This document shows positions 56,626-64,000 of a DNA stretch of 64,000 nucleotides, one piece after another (positions within the stretch are counted from its first letter, which is position 1; each line of letters starts with the position of its first letter). A program made the translations under genes and the position numbers. Origin of the DNA: Parietaria judaica (lineage: Eukaryota; Streptophyta; Magnoliopsida; Rosales; Urticaceae); NCBI GenBank assembly GCA_954871525.1, contig OX940870.1:12307501-12371500 (forward strand), given 5' to 3'. The notes beneath the pieces are model-generated. The model was not told the DNA's origin. It was given only the letters and a program-made list of their open reading frames with translations, and made no database searches.

Positions 56626-57244
56626 TGTTGGGTTTTTCGATGACTTTTCTCAATCCCGAGGCGGAAATCACGGGATATCATCGAACTATAAAGATCTAGC
56701 ATAATTACGAGAATTAAGATATCGTTTAGAGGTCGTTACCAAACTTCAGTACTTTTGCCAACTGTACTGAAAAACTGCCGATTCCTCGGTTTTGGTGCTT
56801 GCCGATTTCTCTTTGATTCGGATTTAGCGCCTCAAGTGTTGCGCCTCTATTTCGTTCACCACGTCACTCGGGAACGTCTTAGATGACCGGAAAACACCTC
56901 GGAAGATAGGTTGGATCCTTGTCGGTGTTTAGATGATCAACCATTGATTGAACCGGGGAGCTAGCCACGAATTCGACTCACAAGGAGGGGAGCTCGAATT
57001 CTAAGAGGCTAGGGTTTATTGTTGTGTCTTCAATTATGAGTCATAATAGGGTATTTATAATACCCTATGGTCATGACCTAGTGGGCTTTCTAAAAGCCCA
57101 ATCACGAATTAATTAATCTATTATTAATTAATATGAATCATAATTAATACTTGGGCCCGAGTGGGCCCATAATGTCGGTTATGGTTATCGGGTCGATATC
57201 CGATAACCCGAGAGATACAATATCGGGTTCGGGCATAACCAACA
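56626..57244 (-). repeat. Copia-3 3' LTR
   Basis: 619 bp. The plus strand reads TGTTGGGTTTTT...ATAACCAACA, followed by ATCTCCCACTTG, the complement of a polypurine tract. The second LTR is not in the window, so the boundary rests on the terminal bases and that tract. Confidence 0.8.
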
Positions 57245-58425
57245 ATCTCCCACTTGCACGAACGCACCGGATTGGCTATCTCCGTGCACGCACTGCACAT
57301 AAAGTATTACTCGAGAATGCCACCTTGGGTTAGATGTACATTCTCTCAGCTACTCATGCCTGGTTCATCAAAGTTACAAGCGAAGTTTGTTTCTTTGTAA
57401 TTTAATCATCATACTCCGTTTCCGTTGCGAGTTCGGTGTGACTTTTTAGGATTCTGTAGTGTTGGCCACATACTCATATGAGTATGCAAGAAGTAAGTGG
57501 CCTCCACCTAGACTTAACTTCCCCCAATCTACAAAACTTTAAATCCCCCTTTATAGATTAATCGAGGTGAACCATGTGGTTCTTTACGATTAAAATAATG
57601 TATATGACTGATTCTTTCAACATCTTTTTTAACACATCTAGATGAGGCACATGTCATGGTTTGGAACACCTGTTAAGCCTTGATCTAATTTCTGATTCAG
57701 GTATAAGTATTGAAACATCAAAACAAAAACTCTTTTGTTTTGCCTGTGGCCACAGATTTCATTTTACTTATACTATTTAGAAGGCCCTGAGTGTATTGCC
57801 CCAAAAGGAATGGGGAGATGCATGTTTTCTTGAAACGTCATTCCATCCTACAAAGTTCATCACACACCCAACTACAGCTGTTATGACTTTCCAGTTACGG
57901 TAAGCGTTGAGTTGTAATCTAAGCATGCGACTTACCCAGTGATAGACTCATGATGTTCTCAAACTTTGGAGTCTCTTCATATCTATAAGTTTCTCAGTGT
58001 CCCTTGTACCAAGGTTTTGTTTCCATGTGAGAATACTTAGAGTGCGAGTCTTCCAGCACTGCTAGTCATTCCGACTAGTGCCTTCATGTATAAGAATATC
58101 TCTTAGATATCAAGGACTCCTTCCTTTTATCTTAACAACACGTACCGGTCAATTATGAATATCATTGATAGTCCCTCTTTGTTTCTTCATAATGATTTCT
58201 TTGACTGGAGAAATTTAAGAATGTCTTGAAGACATCTTAGGAACTACATTTGTATAGTTTGATATCAATGATTTTGAATAAAATATTGATATGAACTTTT
58301 TAAATGATGAAACTTGCCTTTTAACGAAAATAATAATGTGCTTCAAATTTAATGAATGATAATAATTACATAAAATTTGTCCCTCAACAAAAATCAGGTT
58401 CAGTTAATAAAATCGTAACAGACAT
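57245..58425 (-). other. Copia-3 3' untranslated region
   Basis: About 1.2 kb between the pol stop and the LTR with no open frame of note. It is unusually long compared with Copia-1 and Copia-2, where the stop codon lies 15 bp from the LTR. Confidence 0.6.
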
Positions 58426-61400
58426 CTATGGGTTCTTTATCCCAATACTTTCCGCATGACGAAAATGCTTTTCTTTCGACAAAGAGTTTGTCATCGGATC
58501 TGCTACATTTTCTTCAGTGTCTACTCTCCTCATCTCTATGTCCTTCCGATCAACAATGTCTCTGATCAGATGGTACTTTCTGAGTACATGCTTCGCTGTC
58601 TTGTGTGATCTTGGTTCCTTGGCTTGTGCTATAGCTCCGTTGTTGTCACAGAACAGCTTCACAGGATCACCAATGCTAGGAACTACACCAAGATCAGAAA
58701 CAAATTTCTTGATCCATACAGCCTCTTTTGCAGCATCAGATGCAGCAATGTACTCAGATTTTGTGGTTGAATCAGCTACCGTAGCTTGTTTACTGCTGTT
58801 CCACGTAACAGCACCACCATTTGCACAGAATACATATCCTGTTTGAGATTTGAAATCATCCCTGTCTGTTTGGAAGCTTGCATCAGAATATCCTTCAAAA
58901 GTTAATTCTTTTGCACCACCGTATGTCAAACATCTATCTTTTGTTCTGTTTAAATAACGCAAGATATTCTTAACGGTTGTCCAATGGTTAAAACCAGGGT
59001 TGGATTGAAATCTGCTTGTCATGCTTAAGGAAAAAGCTACATCTGGTCTTGTACATATCATTGCATACATTATTGAACCAATAGCTGAAGCGTATGGAAT
59101 TTTCCCCATACTTTTGATTTCTTCTGAAGAAACCGGACATTGCTTCTAGGTTAAGTATGTATTATGGTCATCGGTGTAAAATCCTTTTCCGATTTGTCCA
59201 TTTTAAACCTTTTAACAATTTTGTCAATATATGTACCTTGACTTAGAGATAAGATTCTTTGAGTTCTGTTTCTTTGAATCCTTACGCCTAGTATATAGGC
59301 GGCTTCTCCTAAGTCCATCATTGAGAAACATTTTCTCAACCACTCCTTTACTGTCTTTAGTTCAGATGTATCGTTTCCTATTATCAGTATGTCATCTACA
59401 TAGAGAATCATGAAAACTATTTTGCTCCCACTCGATTTGATATATACACAAGGATCGTCTTTGTTCTTAACAAACCCAAAATCAGTAATTAATTCATCAA
59501 AACGACGATTCCAGCTTCGAGATGCTTGCTTAAGACCATAAATTGATCTTTTCAATTTGCAAACCTTGTTTGGATGTTTGCGGTCTATGAAACCTTCAGG
59601 CTGTGTCATGTACACATACTCTTCGAGAACACCATTCAAGAATGCGGTTTTCACGTCCATTTGCCAGATTTCATAATCATGAAATGCTGCAATGGCTAGC
59701 AAGATTCTTATGAACTTAAACATGGCAACAGGAGAGAAAGTTTCATCATAGTCAATACCATGAATTTGTCGATAACCTTTAGCGACTAATCTTCCTTTGT
59801 AAGTTTGTATTTTTCCATCCATGTCGATCTTCCTTTTGAAGATCCATTTACAACCAATGGGTTTGGACCCTTTGGAGCATCAACGAGGTCCCATACTTTG
59901 TTGCTATACATGGAGTCCATTTAAGAGTTCATGGCTTCTAGCCATTTGTCTGAGTCATCTCCTGACATTGCTTCGTTGAAAGATTCAGGTTCTTCACCAT
60001 CGTCTTCATGAATAGTTTCATCTTCTATTGAAACAAGAAGGTTCAATTTAAGAGGAGGTTGACTCTCTCTAATTGATCTTCGTGATGTCAGTGTGTAATC
60101 TGGTTGCTCACTAATCCCATCTTGTATGGGTACATCGTATAGAACTATATTTTCTTGAGGTTCTTCGTTGACAATCTCATTTTCAACTTCTTCGTTTAGA
60201 GTAACGTTTTCTATTTGGTTATCAACAATGATCTGATCACGATGTTCATAACCCGATGTGTGAGTACCTTCTGTGTCCATTTCTTGTTCTTGAGTATCTT
60301 GTGGTTCATGTTCTTCATTAAGAATAATGTTTCTCCCACTAGACTTTCTAGTGAGAAAATCTTCTTCTAAGAAAACACCGGTTTTGGCAACTATTATTTT
60401 GCCTGTGTGTTTTTTATAGAAGTAATACCCAGGAGTTTCCATTGGGTATCCCACAAAGTTACATTTAACCGATTTAGGACTGAGTTGTCAGACATTAGAG
60501 TCTTGACATATGCCTCACATCCCCAGATTCTCATGGAATGCAAATCCGGTATTCTTCCTTTCCATATCTCATATGGGGTTGAAGGAACCGTCTTCGATGG
60601 CACACAGTTTAGTGTGGTAGCTGCTGTCATAAGTGCGTGTCCCCATAGAGACTCAGGTAAGTCAGTTTTATTCATCATCGACCGAACTATGTCCAACAAG
60701 GTTCGATTTCTTCTCTAAGATACACCATTTAATTGGGGTGTACCTGGAGGAGTCAGTGATGAAATAATTCCCATGTCACGGAGGTAAGCTTTGAAATCAT
60801 CGCTCAAGTATTCGCCACCTCGATCAGATCGTATGGCTTTAACTTTTCTTGCTAATTGATTTTCAGCTTCATTCTTGAATTGCTTGAACTTTTCAAGTGA
60901 TTCAGATTTGTGTTTCATTAAGTATACATAACCGTATCGACTGAAGTCATCAGTGAAGGTAATGAAATACCTGAAACCTTCTTTAGCCTGAATGGGTATT
61001 GGTCCACATACATCTGAATGTATGAGGTCCAACAGTTCTTTCTTTCTCTCATAAGTTCCTTTAAAGGAAGGCTTTGTCATTTTCCCGACCAGGCAAGATT
61101 CACATGTGTGATAAGATTCATAATCAAAATCATTCAGTCTTCCTTGTTTGTGAAGCTGAGTAATGCGCTTCTCGCCTATATGGCCAAGTCGACAGTGCCA
61201 AAGATAGGCCGTATTGACAAGGTTGGGTTTCACTCTTTTATTAGAGATGTTATAAATATGATTTTCAGAGGTATTCAACGAATAAAGACCGTTTGATAAA
61301 TAAGCAATACCATAGCAAATACCATCCTTAAAAACCGCACAACGCTTGTTCCCAATTTTAAAATCAAAACCTAAAACATCCAATTCTGGAATAGAAATTA

Positions 61401-61638
61401 TGTTCTTGGTAATGGAAGGTACGAAATGACAATCATTTAATTCTAAAATCATTCCTGCTGAGGTGTTGAGATCTACATGACCCACAGCTTTTGCAACAAC
61501 TGGTGCTCCATTTGCCACGCGCATGTTGGTCTCATCCTTCCTCAGCATCTTACTTCTCTTCAGAGTCTGCATGTCAGTACAAATATGAGTACCACATGCT
61601 GTATCTAATACCCAATCTTTAGAGGTTGTAAGATTGAC
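58426..61638 (-). pseudogene. Copia-3 pol: protease, integrase, RT, RNase H (broken)
   Basis: Starts after the gag stop with a protease site reading WVLDTACGTHIC. Integrase follows with C-E-S-C, HSDVCGP, SDRGGEY and a stop (TAG, 60715-60717) where relatives have Glu. A frameshift near 60475, a TAA at 59921-59923 and a second frameshift near 59868 follow. Reverse transcriptase (59151-59822) is intact over its core, with KTAFLNG and YVDD. The frame breaks again between 59150 and 59109, then RNase H runs to 58426 (YSDASF, STTKSEY, FCDNNGAI). Reading along the minus strand every domain is recognisable, but no full polyprotein is possible. Confidence 0.92.
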
Positions 61639-62496
61639 TTATATAACATTTATACCTGTGGTGGAGTTTGAACTCTTTTTCACCTTCTTGATCTCTGCAA
61701 GGTACAAAGGACAATTCTTTTTCCAGTGTCCCTTCTTATCGCAGTGAAAACACTTATGATCGAGAGTGGCTCCAACTTTGGGTTTCATGGGACGAGCCTT
61801 AACCCTCAAGTTTTGTGGAGCCTTGCCTTTATTCTTCTGAACAAACTGCCTCTTTCCCTTGAACTTGCCATTCACAGCATTAATGGTTCTAGCCTGTCCT
61901 TTGGGTACATTACCCTCAGCTGTCTGCAACATGTTGTGAAGCTGATGAAGATTCTTTGCTACAGAGGACATGTTATAATTCAGTATAAACTGATTATAAG
62001 AATCGGGGAGAGAGTTTAGCACAATGTCAATGTACACTTCCTCAGGGATCTTTATCTCTTGTCTGGTCAGACTTTCTGACCAGCTGATCATCTTCAGAAC
62101 ATGATTATGCACATTGGTTCCTTCAGTTAATTTTGCTCTCAGCAAATTTCTCATTATCCTGAATCTAGTATGACGTGCTTCATTTTCATACATCTTCTTA
62201 AGATGTTGAATCATTTCCCAGGCAGACATGTTCTCATGTTGCTCCATGAGATTCGGTGTCATGGTTGCCAACATGAGACAAGCCACTTCAGCGGCTTCAT
62301 CAGTATGCTTCTTATAAGCATCTTTGTCTGCTCGGGATGCAGTAGCAGGAGGTTCAGCTAGAGGTGCATTCATAATGATAACCTCCTTCTTTTCGTGCCT
62401 GAGCACAATTTTGAGGCGTCTTTGCCATTCCGGATAATTTCTTCCGTTTAAGATGTTTTCCTTCTCAAGGATAGATCTTAGTGAGCTGCTAGACAT
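61639..62496 (-). CDS. Copia-3 gag
   Basis: An intact 285-aa frame from the ATG at 62496. The N-terminal part has the copia gag pattern (L-N-G-R-N-Y-P-E-W, residues 16-24), a helical capsid-like middle, then a basic linker (about residues 210-240). A zinc knuckle CFHCDKKGHWKKNC, C-X2-C-X4-H-X4-C, lies near residues 250-263. Gag would assemble the particle and package RNA. It ends in TAA at 61639-61641, in frame with the protease that follows. A related element would be expected to read through as one polyprotein, so this stop is probably a mutation. Confidence 0.9.
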   Translation of the reverse strand: MSSSSLRSILEKENILNGRNYPEWQRRLKIVLRHEKKEVIIMNAPLAEPPATASRADKDAYKKHTDEAAEVACLMLATMTPNLMEQHENMSAWEMIQHLKKMYENEARHTRFRIMRNLLRAKLTEGTNVHNHVLKMISWSESLTRQEIKIPEEVYIDIVLNSLPDSYNQFILNYNMSSVAKNLHQLHNMLQTAEGNVPKGQARTINAVNGKFKGKRQFVQKNKGKAPQNLRVKARPMKPKVGATLDHKCFHCDKKGHWKKNCPLYLAEIKKVKKSSNSTTGINVI

Positions 62497-64000
62497 TGTT
62501 CAGTTTCTACAATTTTAAATAAATACTGAATAAGCACAATATTAATTTTAGTATTGACATGTAAATTATAAATTACTTATTATAATAAAGATGTTACATA
62601 AAAATATATATTATAAGGACTTTAAATAATATTTCGTGATTTGTTAATGGAAAAGTTACCCTCATCAATTCCATTAATTAGTCACTCAGAGAAATTCAAC
62701 AATTGCTCTAATATCCTATATTATCTCTGACGATTAAAAAAGAAAAGACAATTTTTAATTTATCATTCTAACCGATTTCATAAGAATTGTCTACGATATC
62801 TAATCTAATTAGAGTACTCGTTTAGGTAGACCCACGGGGTGAATCGGCGGACAGTATAGGTCGCCCTACGCGTCTAAAAGAGTGTATAAGAGTACTCCCT
62901 TGGGTTAGAGACACACTCAAAACGTTCTACAAATAGATCGAGGACCCAGCCGGTGGAAGACATTATACCTAATATTTATTGAGGGGTTTTAGGTGATCCT
63001 AACTTTTGTCTTAAAATAAACATAGTTAACTTATTAAAATGTTCTAAGAATTAAGACAATGAATATGTAATACATAATCCTATTTTGTAAAACATATTAA
63101 ATGTTGTATTAAATATACTTCTGAAAGTATATATATATATATATTATGAAAATTTTAAAGACAAAACTTTTTATCTTTAAATAAAAGATAAATAAATCAC
63201 TTAAAAGATAAACTATCTTTAATCATGATTTATCCTTTTCTATAAATGAATAAAAGATAAATAACTATCTTTATAGATAAGATATCTTTAATCATGCTTT
63301 GTCATAATACAAAATAAAAGATAAATAACTATCTTATAGATAAACTATCTTTAATCATAATATATATATATATATATCTTTTATTTCCATTAAAGTTTAG
63401 TTCTTTTCTATTACAATAATAAATAAAAGATTATTCATTATCTTAATCTAATTAAGAACTATTGATTATAAATAAAATTTATGAACAAACAATTTGTGAA
63501 TCAATAAATGAATAACGTAAACATTAAATGGAAACAAACTTCATAAGATTGATAATAATATTGAATAAATCATATTTATTAATAATTAATATCATATATT
63601 AGATTTTCAATTCTCATATTTAAAGATATTTATAATAATTATAAATAAAATAAAATAAAATAAACACTTTAAATCGTATTTTAAAATAATTAAACATAAA
63701 TATAATTAAATATCAATTACCGGGATACGAGCTCGGGATAAACCCGAGCTTGTACGGGTTGCCCTCGGGCAACCCCGGTCACAAAGGGGGAGACCGGGCA
63801 GGCCCGAAGGGTCCTGCCCGGAAACATTTGTTTTTGACCCGGATCCGGGTCTGTTCGGTGTGGGCCCGGGTCAGGACAGACCCGGGCCGAAGCCCCGGGT
63901 CCAACCCAGGTCGGTTACCCGGGTTGGGTCTGCCCGGATCATCACGATCCGGGCTGGGCGAAGTGGGGCTGGGTTAAAACCCAGCCCGTGGGCCTGATTC
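62497..64000 (-). other. Copia-3 leader, cut by the window end
   Basis: AT-rich to about 63720, then abruptly GC-rich (63721-64000), with palindromes such as GACCCGGATCCGGGTC near 63836. The order (GC-rich block towards the LTR, AT-rich block towards gag) parallels the Copia-1 and Copia-2 leaders. No primer-binding site is reached. A GC-rich open frame at 63750-63977 is not called. Confidence 0.7.
63170..63365 (-). repeat. Tandem repeats in the Copia-3 leader
   Basis: Three imperfect copies of a unit of about 70 bp containing 'aaaagataaataa' and 'ctatctttaatcat', with internal inverted symmetry (AAAGATA/TATCTTT) that could fold into hairpins. Confidence 0.7.

Larger units (their letters stand above)
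56626..64000 (-). mobile_element. Copia-3: Ty1-copia element, 5' part beyond the window
   Basis: A minus-strand element with its 3' LTR at 56626-57244, a long 3' untranslated region, pol, gag and a leader running off the right edge. The left flank is ATAAG (56621-56625), the presumed TSD; its partner is outside the window. It is a different family from Copia-1 and Copia-2: its LTR is short, it has a normal gag with a zinc knuckle and its pol is divergent. It carries several stops and frameshifts. Confidence 0.9.

Overview
The window is an AT-rich stretch of a plant nuclear genome, most likely a eudicot. It holds one intact host gene in about 64 kb. The evidence is a plastid-type ATP sulfurylase gene with four spliceosomal introns, Ty1-copia and Ty3-gypsy LTR retrotransposons with plant-type primer sites, Harbinger-like and Emigrant-like MITEs, and Helitron 3' hairpins ending in CTAG. 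No bacterial, organellar, rRNA or functional tRNA gene is visible. All boundaries and alignments were read by eye.

Layout. 1-5647: intergenic DNA with an inverted repeat carrying tRNA-like promoter boxes, then a 1.1 kb Harbinger-like MITE whose 3' terminal inverted repeat is split by a 2.7 kb solo copia LTR. 6.3-11.15 kb: an unrecognised block present three times in tandem, the third copy carrying another Harbinger-like MITE. 11.8-12.2 kb: 3' end of a dead LINE. 12,845-32,274: a Tat-type Ty3-gypsy element (LTRs 855 bp, TSD AATGA) with broken gag and pol, a 38-bp minisatellite and an antisense acidic ORF. It is split by a reverse-orientation copia element, Copia-1 (15,541-25,957, TSD GAGTA). 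32.7-33.3 kb: an Emigrant-like MITE.

33,726-36,105 (minus): the ATP sulfurylase gene, five exons that join in frame to 477 aa. It is the only convincing functional host gene.

38.2-56.1 kb: Helitron territory, with four Helitron-type 3' hairpins and exon-like fragments. It is interrupted by Copia-2 (40,003-49,971, TSD GTTAT). Copia-2 belongs to the Copia-1 family but has lost gag, protease and integrase. In their place it carries about 1.1 kb of unrelated DNA encoding an apparent three-exon, 197-aa protein with two C-X2-C-X11-C-X2-H motifs. The two introns share an identical 51-bp core. This is the most unusual item in the window. 56,626 to the right edge: Copia-3, a different copia element on the minus strand, truncated by the window, with intact gag and decayed pol.

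Functionally, ATP sulfurylase starts plastid sulfate assimilation. Everything else is transposons at different stages: a solo LTR, elements with near-identical LTRs but broken proteins that probably depended on proteins from other copies, and one element carrying foreign coding DNA.
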